DNA from: Streptomyces subrutilus
GTDB taxonomy: Bacteria > Actinomycetota > Actinomycetes > Streptomycetales > Streptomycetaceae
Reading direction: 5' to 3'
Length of the DNA stretch: 64,000 bases
Assembly (NCBI RefSeq): GCF_008704535.1
Contig: NZ_CP023701.1
Coordinates: 2,728,001-2,792,000 of the forward strand
The notes beneath the pieces were generated by a model. The model was not told where the DNA came from. It made no database searches and worked only from the letters and a program-made list of their open reading frames with translations. The translations under genes were made by a program, and so were the position numbers. Shown piece after piece: positions 52,268 to 62,165 of the stretch (position 1 is its first letter; each line of letters starts with the position of its first letter).

Positions 52268-53203
52268 CTACGCGGTCGGGCGGGGCAGGGGTTCGCCGTA
52301 CCAGAGTTCGACGAGGCGGGCCGCGATGGAGATGCCCGACGGGGGCAGGACCTCGCCCGTCTCGATCGCCCGGCGCAGGTCCGCGCGGGAGAACCAGCGG
52401 GCCTCCTGGATCTCCTCGCCGTCCACCGTGATCTCGGAGGTGGTGGCGCGGGCCGTGAAGCCGAGCATCAGGCTGTACGGGAACGGCCAGGGCTGGCTGG
52501 CCACGTACGCGACCTCGCCGACCTTGACGCCCGCCTCCTCCCACACCTCGCGGATGACGGACTGCTCGATCGCCTCGCCCGGCTCCACGAAGCCCGCGAG
52601 GGTGGAGAAGCGGCCCTCCGGCCAGTGCACCTGGCGGCCCAGCAGCGCGCGGTCGTGCTCGTCCGTGACCAGCATGATCACGGCCGGGTCGGTGCGGGGG
52701 TAGTGCTCGGCCCCGCAGCCCGGGCAGCGGCGGATGTGGCCGGCGGCCGCGACCACCGTGCGCTCGCCGCAGCGGGAGCAGAAGCGGTGCATGCGCTGCC
52801 AGTTCTCCAGCGCCACCGCGTGCACCATCAGTCCGGCGTCGCGCGGGCCCAGCAGCAGGCCGGCCTCGCGCAGCCCGGCGGGGCGGGCGGACTGGTCCAT
52901 CCGGCCCGGCAGCGAGTCCTTCTGCAGCGCGAAGTACCGTACGCCGTCCTCGTCGGTGCCCAGGAAGTAGCGGTGGGTCTCGGTGACCGGGGCCTCGAAG
53001 GCCGGGGTCATCACGATGGCGGTGCCGCCGTCGGGGGTGTCGTCGATCAGGACCTGGCCGCCGGAGACGACGAAGACGCGGGTGCTCGGGTGGCTCCACG
53101 CCGCGGCGAGCCACGCCTCGTCCAGGCGGTGGTGCGCGGCGCGGTCGATTCCGCTGGGCGCGGCGAGCGAGAGCGGGCGCTCGGGCTCGGTATGGGTGCT
53201 CAC
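52268..53203 (-). CDS. nudC: NudC, NAD(+) diphosphatase / RNA deNADding Nudix enzyme
   Basis: A 311-residue protein with a zinc ribbon (CSRCG...CPGCG), a canonical Nudix box GFVEPGEAIEQSVIREVWEEAGV, and the SQPWPFPYS motif specific for NADH pyrophosphatases. It hydrolyses NAD(H) and, in bacteria studied, removes NAD caps from RNA. The start is set at GTG 53203 with GGAAG upstream; a TTG at 53215 is possible. It is convergent with mrx1 and downstream of the dipeptidase and helicase genes. Confidence 0.94.
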   Translation of the reverse strand: MSTHTEPERPLSLAAPSGIDRAAHHRLDEAWLAAAWSHPSTRVFVVSGGQVLIDDTPDGGTAIVMTPAFEAPVTETHRYFLGTDEDGVRYFALQKDSLPGRMDQSARPAGLREAGLLLGPRDAGLMVHAVALENWQRMHRFCSRCGERTVVAAAGHIRRCPGCGAEHYPRTDPAVIMLVTDEHDRALLGRQVHWPEGRFSTLAGFVEPGEAIEQSVIREVWEEAGVKVGEVAYVASQPWPFPYSLMLGFTARATTSEITVDGEEIQEARWFSRADLRRAIETGEVLPPSGISIAARLVELWYGEPLPRPTA

Positions 53204-53315
53204 GGGTACTTCCAACTCCCCCGGTGGTGGGACAGGGCGGGCTCGGCAGGGCGGTGCGGGACTGGGGTGCCGCGGGGCGGGCGGGGCGCCCGCGCCGCGG
53301 CGGCGCGCGGACGGC

Positions 53316-54722
53316 TCAGGCGGGTGCGCGGTGGGTGGCGGCCAGGTCGCCCCAGAGGTAGGCGGCGGTCTCGACGCCCTTGAGGAGCAGGTCCAGCTCG
53401 ACCTTCTCGTTGGGCGCGTGCCAGCCGTCGGAGGGTACGGAGATGCCGAGGAAGAGCACGGGCGCGCCCAGGACGTCCTGGAGGTCGGCCGCCGGTCCGG
53501 AGCCGCCCTCGCGGGTGAAGCGGACCTTCTGGCCGAAGGCGCGGCCCATGGAGCGCACGACGGACTGGAGCGCCGGGTGGTCGAGCGGGGTGAGGCAGGG
53601 GCGGGTCGGGGCGCCGAAGGTGATGGAGTGGCGGATTCCGGCCGGGACGAGCCCCTCGACCCATTCCTGGACGGCGACCTCGACCTGGTACGGGTCCTGC
53701 CCGGACACCAGCCGGAACGAGAGCTTCACGTGGGCGGAGGCGGGCACGATGGTCTTGCCGCCGGGGCCCTGGTAGCCGCCGCCGATGCCGTTGACCTCGG
53801 CGGTCGGGCGGGCCCAGACCCGTTCCAGGGTGGAGTAGCCCGCCTCGCCGGCCGTGGCGTGCGACTTGGCGGTGCGCAGCCACTCGGCCTCGTCGAAGGG
53901 CAGTTCGGCGATGAGGGCGCGCTCGGCGTCGGTGAGGTCGGCGATGCCGTCGTAGAAGCCGGGGATCGTCACGCGCCCGTCGGCGTCGTGCAGGGCGGCG
54001 ACGACGCGGGCGGCGACGGTGGCCGGGTTGGGCACGGCCCCGCCGAAGGCGCCGGAGTGGATGTCCTGGTCCGGGCCCTGGAAGTCGATCTCGCAGTCGG
54101 CGACGCCGCGCATGCCGGTGCAGACGGTGGGGGTGGTCTCGGACCACATGCCGGTGTCGGAGACGATCACGACGTCGGCGGCGAGCTCGGCGGCGCGGGC
54201 CTCGACGAGGTCGCGGAAGTGGACGGACCCGGACTCCTCCTCGCCCTCGACGATCAGCTTGAGGTGCACGGCGGGGGCGGGGGCGCCGGTGGCCGCGAGG
54301 TGGGCGCGCACGCCCAGGGTGTGGAAGAACACCTGGCCCTTGTCGTCGGCGGCGCCGCGCCCGTACATCCGGCCGTCCTGGACCACCGGCTCGAAGGGGT
54401 CGGTGCGCCAGCCGTCGGCGAGGGCGGCGGGCTGGACGTCGTGGTGCCCGTACACGAGGACGGTCGGGGCCTGCGGGTCCTCGCTCGGCCAGTGCGCGTA
54501 CACGGCCGGGGCGCCCGGCGTCTCCCAGACCTCGGCGACCGGGAAGCCGGTCTCCTTGAGCTTCGCGGCGAGCCATTCGGCGCTGCGGCGTACGTCTCCG
54601 GCGTGCTCGGGCTGCGCCGAGACCGAGGGGATGCGGAGCCATTCGGCGAGGTCGTCGAGGAAGGCGGCGCGGTGGGTGTCGATGTACGTACGGACGACGC
54701 TGTCCGGCGGGGTGTCGCTCAT
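53316..54722 (-). CDS. M20-family dipeptidase/peptidase
   Basis: A 468-residue cytoplasmic metallopeptidase. Metal ligands and catalytic residues appear in VYGHHDVQPA, GRGAADDKGQ, LIVEGEEESGS (catalytic Glu) and the late GISVPSDGWHAPNE. A lid domain of about 110 residues lies between them (DQDIHSGAFGGAVPNP). Such enzymes cleave dipeptides or N-acyl amino acids. The ATG at 54722 (MSDTPPDS) lies 10 bp after adnB, so the two may be co-transcribed. The substrate is not determinable. Confidence 0.9.
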   Translation of the reverse strand: MSDTPPDSVVRTYIDTHRAAFLDDLAEWLRIPSVSAQPEHAGDVRRSAEWLAAKLKETGFPVAEVWETPGAPAVYAHWPSEDPQAPTVLVYGHHDVQPAALADGWRTDPFEPVVQDGRMYGRGAADDKGQVFFHTLGVRAHLAATGAPAPAVHLKLIVEGEEESGSVHFRDLVEARAAELAADVVIVSDTGMWSETTPTVCTGMRGVADCEIDFQGPDQDIHSGAFGGAVPNPATVAARVVAALHDADGRVTIPGFYDGIADLTDAERALIAELPFDEAEWLRTAKSHATAGEAGYSTLERVWARPTAEVNGIGGGYQGPGGKTIVPASAHVKLSFRLVSGQDPYQVEVAVQEWVEGLVPAGIRHSITFGAPTRPCLTPLDHPALQSVVRSMGRAFGQKVRFTREGGSGPAADLQDVLGAPVLFLGISVPSDGWHAPNEKVELDLLLKGVETAAYLWGDLAATHRAPA

Positions 54723-54732
54723 GCCCACGAGC

Positions 54733-57700
54733 CTAGCCGCCTGTTCCGGGGTCGCCGTTCGAGCCCGGTTCGCCTTGGAGGATCGCCTCAAGGCCGGCCC
54801 GGTCGGGGAGGTCGCGGGGGCGGATCACGCGGCCGCTGCGGACGTGCAGGAAGACGGCCGCGACCCGGTCCAGCGGGGTGCCGGTGGCTTCCGCCCAGGC
54901 CAGGCGGTAGACGGCGAGCTGGAGCGGATCGGCCTCGGTGGTCCGGCCGGTCTTCCAGTCGACGATCTCGTACGAGCCGTCCGGGTCGCGGTAGACGGCG
55001 TCGATGCGGCCCCGGACGACCCGGCCGGCCAGGGTGACCTGGACGGGGGCCTCCATGCGGTGCGGGGGCCGGTCGGCGTACGGGCTGCGCTCGAAGGCGG
55101 CCTTGAGGGAGGCGAGATCGGCCTCGTCGGCGATGTCCTGGTCGGAGCCGGGCAGCTCGGTGGCGGGGTCGAGGACGTCGAGCATCGGGAGCGGGAGCTC
55201 GTCGAAGCGGGACTCGACCCAGGCGTGGAAGCGGGTGCCCTGGCGGGCGGCCGGCTGGGGGGGCTGGGGCATGGGGCGGGCGAGGTCGCGGGCGAAGCGC
55301 TGCTCGTCGGCGGCGAGCCGCAGCAGCTGGCTGGCGGAGAGCGCGGCGGGCAGCTCCACGTCCCGCACGGCGGCGCGGGCACGGCGCAGCTCGCCCTCCA
55401 GGGCGTCGAGGTCGCGGTCCCAGGAGGCGACGGCCCGCGCCTCCTCGGCGGACAGCCCGCCCGCAGCGCCGCCCTCGCCCGCGCCCCGGCCGCCCGGGCC
55501 CGGCACCGCCCAGGGCCCGGCGGCCCAGGGCTCGGCGGCCCAGGGGTCATCGACCCACGGGTCATCGGCCCGGGGGGCGTCGGCGGACGGCTCGGTGCCG
55601 GTGCCGGTGCCGGTGCCGGTGGTGGTGCGGGGGTGCGGGAGGGCTGCGTCGGAGGCTCCGGGGCCCTCGGCCCAGGGCTCGCCGGCCCACGGGTCGTCGT
55701 CGTCGGAGGCCGCCTCGGCGGGGGTCGCCGTGGTGGTGCGGCCGCGGCCGGGAGCGGGCTCGTCGGCCCACGGGTCCTCGGCCCACGGGTCGTCCGCGGG
55801 CGGTTCGGCGCGGGTGGTGCGGGGGTGCGGGAGGGCGGGGGTGGGCGGGGTGGTTTCCGGGGGGCGGGGTTCGTCCTCGTGGGCCGGGTCCTCGCAGTGC
55901 GGCGGCCACAGGTACCCGTCGGGGTCCTCCGGGGCCGGCGGCGGGGCCGCGAGGTGGGCTTCGACCAGGGCCGCCGCCGCGCGCCGCCGCCGCAGGGAGT
56001 CCGGGTCCAGCGGCAGCGGCCAGGAGCGGTCGGCCTCGGACACGGCGGACAGCGCCGGGTTCTCCGCGTCGGCGTCCGGCTCGGGCGCCCAGGCCTCGAT
56101 CTCCCCGTACCCGGCCGCGCAGTGCCCGTACAGCGCGGTGAGGAACGCGGACGGCCCGCGCCGCTTCTTCTGGCTCGGCCCCCACCAGTGGCCCGAGGCC
56201 AGCAGGAGGGAGCGGGGCCGGGTGAACGTCACGTAGCCGAGGCGGAGCTCCTCCACGGCCTTGTGGTCCTTGAGGGCGGCCTTGAAGGACTTCAGGCCGG
56301 CCGAGGTCCAGGCGGGGTCGCCGGGCAGGGTCGGGGCGTCGCCGCGCAGGGCGTACGGGAGGACCTTGGCGTACGAGGTCCAGGCCTCCGGGGGCTTCTC
56401 CTTCGGGAAGGAGCCGGCGCACAGGTCGGGGACGACGACCACGTCCCACTCCAGGCCCTTGGACTTGTGCGCGGTCAGCACCTTGACCGTGTTCTCCCCG
56501 CCGGGCAGGGCGTGGTCCAGGCCCTTCTCGTACTGGGCGGCCGTCCGCAGGAAGGCCAGGAAGGCGAGCAGCGAGGCCTGGCCGTCGAGGGCGGCGAAGC
56601 CCGCGGCGACGTCCATGAAGTTCGACAGGGTCTCGCGGCGGCGGGCCGCGAGCGCGTGCGGGGAGGCGGACAGCTCCACTTCCAGGCCGGTCGCCGTCAG
56701 GACCCGGTGCAGTACGTCCATCAGCGGGTCGGCGAGCGAGCGCCGCAGGTCGCGCAGCTCCTGGGCGAGGTGGGCGAAGCGGACCCGGGCCTCGGCCGAG
56801 AACGGCAGGTCGTCGGGGGTCGCGCCGGCGCCGTCGAGGAAGGTCTCCAGCGCGTCGGCCAGCGAGACGACCTCGGCCGGGTCCACCCCCTCCACGGCCG
56901 CCGCGAGCCGCTCGTCGGCGTCGGTGCCACCGCCGCCGGGGGCCCGGCCGACGAGCAGCCGTGCCCGCCGGCCCAGCAGCGCGAGGTCGCGCGCCCCGAT
57001 CCGCCAGCGCGGGCCGATGAGGAGCCGGACCAGGGAGGCGTTGGCGCCCGGGTCCTGGAGGACCTCGCAGACCGCGACGAGGTCGGCGACCTCGGGCAGG
57101 TGCAGGAGCCCGGACAGGCCGACCACCTCGACCGGGACGTCGCGGTCGACCAGGACGGCCTGGATCCGCGCGAAGTCCCCGGCGGAACGGCACAGGACGG
57201 CGATCTCGCGCGGCTCCGTGCCGGTGCGGACCAGGTGGGCGACGGAGTCGGCGAGCCAGTCCAGCTCCTCGGCGTGCGTGGGGAGCAGGGCGCAGCGCAC
57301 CAGCCCGTCGCGCTCGGCGCCCGGGGCCGGGCGCAGCGCCTCGACGCCCTCGTGCAGGGCGCGCAGGGGGGCGGCGAGGCCGTTGGCCAGGTCCAGGAGG
57401 CGGCCGCCGCTGCGCCGGTTCTCGCTGAGGGAGAAGCGGGTGGCGGGGCTGCCGTCGGCGTGCGGGAAGTGGGCGGGGAAGTCGTCGAGGTTGGCGACGG
57501 AGGCGCCGCGCCACCCGTAGATGGCCTGGCAGGGGTCGCCGACGGCGGTGACGGCGTGCCCGCTGCCCGCGCCGAAGAGCCCGGACAGCAGCAGCCGCTG
57601 GGCGACGGAGGTGTCCTGGTACTCGTCGAGCAGGACCACCCGGAACTCCTCGCGCAGCAGCGCCCCGACCTCGGGGCGGGTGGTGGCGAGCTGCGCGGAG

Positions 57701-58452
57701 AGGGCTATCTGGTCGCTGAAGTCGAAGAGGTCGCGGGAGCGCTTGGCCGTGCGGTAGCGGGCGACGAGCTCCAGCAGTTCGAGGCGGCCGCGGACGGCCT
57801 CCGGCACCTTGCGCAGGTCCTCGTTGGTGAGCCGGGTGCCGGCGAGGGTGTCGAGCAGAGCGGTGTCCCAGGCGCGCAGCCGGTCCGGGGGGACGAGGTG
57901 TTCGGAGAGCTCGGCGTCGAGCGCGAGCAGGTCGCCGACCAGGTCGGGGACGGACTTGGTGAGCGAGGGGTACGGGCCCGGGGCCTCGCGCAGCACCTTC
58001 GCGGCGAGCTGGAAGCGGGTGGCGTCGGCGAGGAGTCGGGCGCTGGGCTCCAGGCCGATGCGCAGGCCGTGGTCCTTCAGCAGCTGTCCGGCGAAGGCGT
58101 GGTAGGTGGCGATCCGCGGCTCGCCGCCGGCGGTCGCGGCGTCGGCCGGGGAGGGGTCCGGGTCGGTGATGCCGGCCCGCGCCAGGGCCTTGCGCACGCG
58201 CTCGGCGAGCTCGCCGGCGGCCTTGTTGGTGAACGTCAGGCCGAGGACCTGCTCGGGCGCGACCACGCCGGTGCCCACCAGCCAGACCACGCGGGCGGCC
58301 ATGACGGTGGTCTTGCCGGAGCCGGCGCCGGCGACGATGACCTGCGGGGCGGGCGGGGCGGTGACGCAGGCCAGCTGTTCGGGCGTGAAGGGGATGCCGA
58401 GGAGCTCTTTGAGCTGCTCGGGGTCGGTGAGGACGGACGGGCGCGCGGACAC
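54733..58452 (-). CDS. adnB: AdnB, helicase-nuclease subunit for double-strand break resection
   Basis: A 1239-residue protein with a UvrD-like motor (Walker A VAGAGSGKTT, residues 40-49; LLDEYQDTSVAQR; GDPCQAIYGWRGA; LTAHKSKGLEW; YVTFTRPRS) and a C-terminal RecB-type PD-(D/E)xK nuclease (RGRIDAVYRDPDG, EIVDWKTGRT; about residues 1140-1170). With AdnA it forms the actinobacterial RecBCD counterpart. A linker of about 150 residues (850-1000) is rich in DPWA/EPWA repeats and a Thr-Gly run. It lies 68 bp after adnA; the GTG at 58452 has a poor ribosome binding site. The order adnA-adnB matches mycobacteria. Confidence 0.93.
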   Translation of the reverse strand: MSARPSVLTDPEQLKELLGIPFTPEQLACVTAPPAPQVIVAGAGSGKTTVMAARVVWLVGTGVVAPEQVLGLTFTNKAAGELAERVRKALARAGITDPDPSPADAATAGGEPRIATYHAFAGQLLKDHGLRIGLEPSARLLADATRFQLAAKVLREAPGPYPSLTKSVPDLVGDLLALDAELSEHLVPPDRLRAWDTALLDTLAGTRLTNEDLRKVPEAVRGRLELLELVARYRTAKRSRDLFDFSDQIALSAQLATTRPEVGALLREEFRVVLLDEYQDTSVAQRLLLSGLFGAGSGHAVTAVGDPCQAIYGWRGASVANLDDFPAHFPHADGSPATRFSLSENRRSGGRLLDLANGLAAPLRALHEGVEALRPAPGAERDGLVRCALLPTHAEELDWLADSVAHLVRTGTEPREIAVLCRSAGDFARIQAVLVDRDVPVEVVGLSGLLHLPEVADLVAVCEVLQDPGANASLVRLLIGPRWRIGARDLALLGRRARLLVGRAPGGGGTDADERLAAAVEGVDPAEVVSLADALETFLDGAGATPDDLPFSAEARVRFAHLAQELRDLRRSLADPLMDVLHRVLTATGLEVELSASPHALAARRRETLSNFMDVAAGFAALDGQASLLAFLAFLRTAAQYEKGLDHALPGGENTVKVLTAHKSKGLEWDVVVVPDLCAGSFPKEKPPEAWTSYAKVLPYALRGDAPTLPGDPAWTSAGLKSFKAALKDHKAVEELRLGYVTFTRPRSLLLASGHWWGPSQKKRRGPSAFLTALYGHCAAGYGEIEAWAPEPDADAENPALSAVSEADRSWPLPLDPDSLRRRRAAAALVEAHLAAPPPAPEDPDGYLWPPHCEDPAHEDEPRPPETTPPTPALPHPRTTRAEPPADDPWAEDPWADEPAPGRGRTTTATPAEAASDDDDPWAGEPWAEGPGASDAALPHPRTTTGTGTGTGTEPSADAPRADDPWVDDPWAAEPWAAGPWAVPGPGGRGAGEGGAAGGLSAEEARAVASWDRDLDALEGELRRARAAVRDVELPAALSASQLLRLAADEQRFARDLARPMPQPPQPAARQGTRFHAWVESRFDELPLPMLDVLDPATELPGSDQDIADEADLASLKAAFERSPYADRPPHRMEAPVQVTLAGRVVRGRIDAVYRDPDGSYEIVDWKTGRTTEADPLQLAVYRLAWAEATGTPLDRVAAVFLHVRSGRVIRPRDLPDRAGLEAILQGEPGSNGDPGTGG
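55594..55617 (+). repeat. Short tandem repeat in the adnB linker
   Basis: Four perfect copies of GGTGCC in tandem, then GGTGGT; in adnB this encodes Thr-Gly repeats. Being a multiple of three, changes in copy number would keep the frame. Confidence 0.85.
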
Positions 58453-58520
58453 CCCGAAAGGCTAGCCGCCCCCGCCGACAGTCCCGTCCGGCCGCGGTGC
58501 GGGCCGGTGGCCGGGCGGGC

Positions 58521-61500
58521 TCATTCCACGGTCTGGCGGCCCTCGGGGCGGGCGCTGCAGGCGGCGCGGAAGGAGCAGTGGTCGCAGTGCCGGCCGGTGG
58601 CGGGCGCGAAGCGCTCGTCGAGGACGCGTCCGGCGGCGGTGGCGAGCAGGTCGCCGACCCAGGTGCCGTCGAGCGGCTGCTGCGCCTGCACCTTCGGGAC
58701 CTCGTCGCCGCCCTCGCGGGCGGGGGCGCCCTGCCGGAGCTGGACCAGTTCGGCGCCGCCGGGCCGCGGGCGCGAGCCGTCGAAGACCTCGTCGACGGCG
58801 CCCTCGCGGACGGCGAGCTGGTAGACGGCGAGCTGCGGGTGGCGGGCGACCTCGTCCTTGGTGGGCGCGGCCCTGCCGGTCTTGAAGTCGACGACGTACG
58901 CACGGCCCTGCGGGTCCGCCTCGACGCGGTCCATGGAGCCGCGGACGCGGACGGCGTAGGGGCCCGCGTCGAGCGTGACGTCGAACTCGTGCTCGGTGGC
59001 GACGGCCGACCGGCCCCCGCGGTCGGTGGTGTGCCAGCGCAGGAAGCGCTCCAGGGCGGCGCGGGCGTTCTCCTTCTCCTGGGCGGACTTCCAGGGGGCG
59101 TCGAAGGCGAGGGCGTCCCAGACGGTGTCGAGCCGCTCCATCAGGACGGCCAGGTCGGCGGGGGTGCGGCCGGAGGCGACCTCGTCGGCGAGGACGTGGA
59201 CCACGTTGCCGAAGCCCTGGGCGGCGGTGGACGGGGCGTCGGCCTTGACCTCGCGGCCCAGGAACCACTGGAGGGAGCAGGTGTTGGCGAGCTGGTCCAG
59301 CGCGCTGCCGGAGAGGGCGACGGGCCGGTCGCGGTCGCGGAGCGGGACGGTGCTGCGGGTGGGCTCGTACAGGCCCCACCAGCGCTGCGGGTGCGCGGCG
59401 GGCACCAGCGGGCGGTCCTCGTCGTCGGTGAGCGCGGCGAGGCGGGCGAGGCGGCGGGCGGCCGCGTCGCGCAGGGCGGGCGAGGCGTCCGGGTCGACGG
59501 TGGTGGCGCGGAGCTCGGCGACGAGCGCGGGGACGGCGAGGGGCCGGCGGGGGCGGCCGGAGACGTCCTTGGGCGGTACGCCCAGCTCGTTCAGGAAGCG
59601 GGAGGGCTGGTCGCCGTCTTCGGCGGGGGCCTTCACGGCGGTGACGACGAGGCGGTCGCGGGCGCGGGTGGCGGCGACGTAGAACAGCCGGCGCTCCTCG
59701 GCGAGGAGCGCGCCGGGGGTGAGCGGTTCGGCGAGGCCGTCGCGGCCGATCCGGTCGGCCTCCAGGAGGGACCCGCGGCGGCGCAGGTCGGGCCAGAGGC
59801 CCTCCTGGACGCCGGCGACGACGACGAGGGACCACTCCAGGCCCTTGGAGCGGTGGGCGGTCATCAGCCGAACGGCGTCGGAGCGCACCGCGCGGCCGGT
59901 GAGGGTGTCGGCGGCGATGTCCTCGGCTTCGAGCTGTTCGAGGAAGTTGAGGGCGCCGCGGCCGCCGGTGCGTTCCTCGGCGCGGGCGGCGGTGTCGAAG
60001 AGCGCGCAGACGGCGTCGAGGTCGCGGTCGGCGTTGCGGCCGGAGGCGCCGCCTCTGCGGGCGCGGCGTTCCAGGCGCTGCGGCCAGGGGGTGCCGTCCC
60101 AGAGGGTCCACAGGGCCTCTTCGGCGGTGCCGCCGCCGTGGAGGAGCTCGCGGGTCTTGCGCAGGAGGAGGCCGAGGCGCTGGGCGCCGCGGGCGTAGGC
60201 GGGGTCGTGGGCGGTGAGCCGTTCGGGCTCGGCGAGGGCGCGGGCGAGCAGGACGTCGGAGGGCGCGGGCACCTTGACGCCGGCGGCGCGCTCCTCGTCG
60301 CGCAGGGCCCGGCCGAGGCGGCGCAGGTCGGCGGCGTCCATCCCGCCGAGCGGCGAGGCGAGCAGCACGAGCGCGTCCTCCACCCCGACCCACCCGCCGC
60401 CGACGGCACCGCCCACCGGGTCGCCTGCGGTGGGCTCGGGGGGCTCGGGGGCGGTGCCCGCGACGGGGTCGGCCGCGTCGGCAACGGGGCCGGCGGGCTC
60501 GGCCGCGGCGGGCCCGGCCGGCTCGGCGGCCGGTTCCGGGGCCGGCTCGGCGGCCGTGCCCGGGGCCGGGTCGGCGGCCGTGCCCGGGGCCGGGTCCGTT
60601 GCGGGCGGGGTGGCCGTCAGGCGGAGGGCCGTCAGGAGCGGGGAGACCGCCGGTTCGTGGCGCAGGGGGGTGCCCGCGGCGTCCGTCTCGGCCGGGACCC
60701 CCGCCGTGATCAGGGCGCGCCGCATCGCCGGGAGGGTGCGGCCGCCGGAGCGGACGAGGACGGCCATGTCCCCCCACGGCACCCCGTCCTCCAGGTGGGC
60801 CCGGCGCAGGACGTCGGCGATGTTGTCCAGCTCCGCCCCCGCCGTCGGGTACGTGTACACCTCGGCCCGGCCGCCCTCCCGTGCCGGCCGCAGCTCCCGG
60901 TGGGCCTTCACGGCGGCGGACGGCAGCCGCGGCAGCGGCATGCGGGTGGTCAGCAGGCGGGTGGCGGACAGCAGGGCCGAGCCCGAGCGGCGGCCCGTGG
61001 TCAGGGCGCGCACCGCCGCGCCCGGGAAGGCCGCCTCGAAGTCGAGGACGTTGTTGATGTCGGCGCCGCGGAAGGCGTAGATCGACTGGTCCGGGTCGCC
61101 GAAGGCGATCAGCGTGCCGCCGGCGCCGCTGAGGGCCCGCAGCAGGCGCAGCTGGGAGGCGTCGGTGTCCTGGTACTCGTCCACCAGGATCACGTCGTAG
61201 GCACGGGCCAGGGCCGGGGTTCGCTCCGCCAGCAGGACCGCGCGGTGGAGCAGCTCCGCGTAGTCCAGGGTGCCCTGCATGTCCAGGACGTCCAGGTATT
61301 CGGAGAGGAAGGCCGCCGCCGCCTTCCAGTCCGGGCGGCCGATGCGCGTGGCGAAGGAGTCGAGGGCGGCCGGGCCCAGGCCCAGTTCGCGGGCGCGGGC
61401 CAGTACGGCGCGGACCTCGTCGGCGAAGCCGCGCGTGGTCAGGGCGGCCCGCAGGTCGTCCGGCCAGCGGATGGAGCGGATGCGGCGCTGCCCCTCCAGG

Positions 61501-61946
61501 AGGGTGCGGACCATCACGTCCTGTTCGGGGCCGGACAGCAGCCGCAGCGGGTCGGCGAAGAGGTCGGTGTCCTGGTGGGCGCGGACCAGGCCATAGCAGA
61601 AGGAGTGGAAGGTGGTGGCCTGCGGGGCGCGGGCGCCGCCGAGCCGCAGGGCGGCGCGGTCGCGGAGCTCGACGGCCGCCTTGCGGCTGAAGGTGAGGAT
61701 GAGCACGCGGGCGGGGTCGGTGCCCGCCTCGACCCGGGCGGCCGCGGATTCGACCAGCGTGGTGGTCTTGCCGGTGCCCGGTCCGGCGAGGACCAAGAGG
61801 GGTCCGCCGGTGTGGTCAACCACGGCGCGCTGCGCTGCGTCCAGAACAGGGGGACCGGCCCGCTCCGGCCCCGAGCGCACCAGACGGTACGCGTCAGGGG
61901 TCCGCGTACGCCGCCGTTCGGTGCGGTCGGAGGAAGAGGTGATCAC
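58521..61946 (-). CDS. adnA: AdnA, helicase-nuclease subunit for double-strand break resection
   Basis: A 1141-residue protein with a UvrD-like motor (Walker A AGPGTGKTTTL, VDEYQDTDASQ, GDPDQSIYAFRGA, MTAHRSKGLEW, YVAATRARD) and a C-terminal RecB-type nuclease (RVRGSMDRVEADPQG, VVDFKTGRAAPT), ending with Cys residues (CDHCSFRAAC) of an iron-sulfur-type staple. An Ala/Pro/Glu-rich insert of about 70 residues lies near residues 440-515. The GTG at 61946 (MITSSSDRTERRR) is used since upstream residues are Pro-rich and unconserved; the frame is open to 62012. It partners with AdnB downstream. Confidence 0.9.
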   Translation of the reverse strand: MITSSSDRTERRRTRTPDAYRLVRSGPERAGPPVLDAAQRAVVDHTGGPLLVLAGPGTGKTTTLVESAAARVEAGTDPARVLILTFSRKAAVELRDRAALRLGGARAPQATTFHSFCYGLVRAHQDTDLFADPLRLLSGPEQDVMVRTLLEGQRRIRSIRWPDDLRAALTTRGFADEVRAVLARARELGLGPAALDSFATRIGRPDWKAAAAFLSEYLDVLDMQGTLDYAELLHRAVLLAERTPALARAYDVILVDEYQDTDASQLRLLRALSGAGGTLIAFGDPDQSIYAFRGADINNVLDFEAAFPGAAVRALTTGRRSGSALLSATRLLTTRMPLPRLPSAAVKAHRELRPAREGGRAEVYTYPTAGAELDNIADVLRRAHLEDGVPWGDMAVLVRSGGRTLPAMRRALITAGVPAETDAAGTPLRHEPAVSPLLTALRLTATPPATDPAPGTAADPAPGTAAEPAPEPAAEPAGPAAAEPAGPVADAADPVAGTAPEPPEPTAGDPVGGAVGGGWVGVEDALVLLASPLGGMDAADLRRLGRALRDEERAAGVKVPAPSDVLLARALAEPERLTAHDPAYARGAQRLGLLLRKTRELLHGGGTAEEALWTLWDGTPWPQRLERRARRGGASGRNADRDLDAVCALFDTAARAEERTGGRGALNFLEQLEAEDIAADTLTGRAVRSDAVRLMTAHRSKGLEWSLVVVAGVQEGLWPDLRRRGSLLEADRIGRDGLAEPLTPGALLAEERRLFYVAATRARDRLVVTAVKAPAEDGDQPSRFLNELGVPPKDVSGRPRRPLAVPALVAELRATTVDPDASPALRDAAARRLARLAALTDDEDRPLVPAAHPQRWWGLYEPTRSTVPLRDRDRPVALSGSALDQLANTCSLQWFLGREVKADAPSTAAQGFGNVVHVLADEVASGRTPADLAVLMERLDTVWDALAFDAPWKSAQEKENARAALERFLRWHTTDRGGRSAVATEHEFDVTLDAGPYAVRVRGSMDRVEADPQGRAYVVDFKTGRAAPTKDEVARHPQLAVYQLAVREGAVDEVFDGSRPRPGGAELVQLRQGAPAREGGDEVPKVQAQQPLDGTWVGDLLATAAGRVLDERFAPATGRHCDHCSFRAACSARPEGRQTVE

Positions 61947-62028
61947 GTGAGCTGCCGGTCCTGGTGGGTCTGCGGGCGGTACGGGTACGGGTCGGGGCGC
62001 GGGCGGGTGCACGGGGGCCGCGGGCCGC

Positions 62029-62060
62029 GCCCCTTCGGCCCCGGCCGGGGCCGAAGGGGC
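62029..62060 (-). terminator. Terminator of the alkyltransferase-like gene
   Basis: GCCCCTTCGGCCCC pairs perfectly (14 bp) with GGGGCCGAAGGGGC around a 4-nt loop. It lies between the ATL stop and the adnA start, so adnA probably has its own promoter in the remaining 80 bp. Confidence 0.8.
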
Positions 62061-62165
62061 AACGCTACGTCAACCGGGCGGTGCGGCGCAGTTCCCCCGC
62101 GTCCCCCGTACGGGCCTGGGCCCGGGCACTCGACCGCCCGTTCAGGCCGCGCATGGCCGAAGCTG

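Noticed and set aside
54019..58824. 1601-codon plus-strand frame opposite adnB
   Set aside because: Composition is typical of the antisense frame of a GC-rich gene, and adnB on the other strand has full helicase and nuclease motifs.
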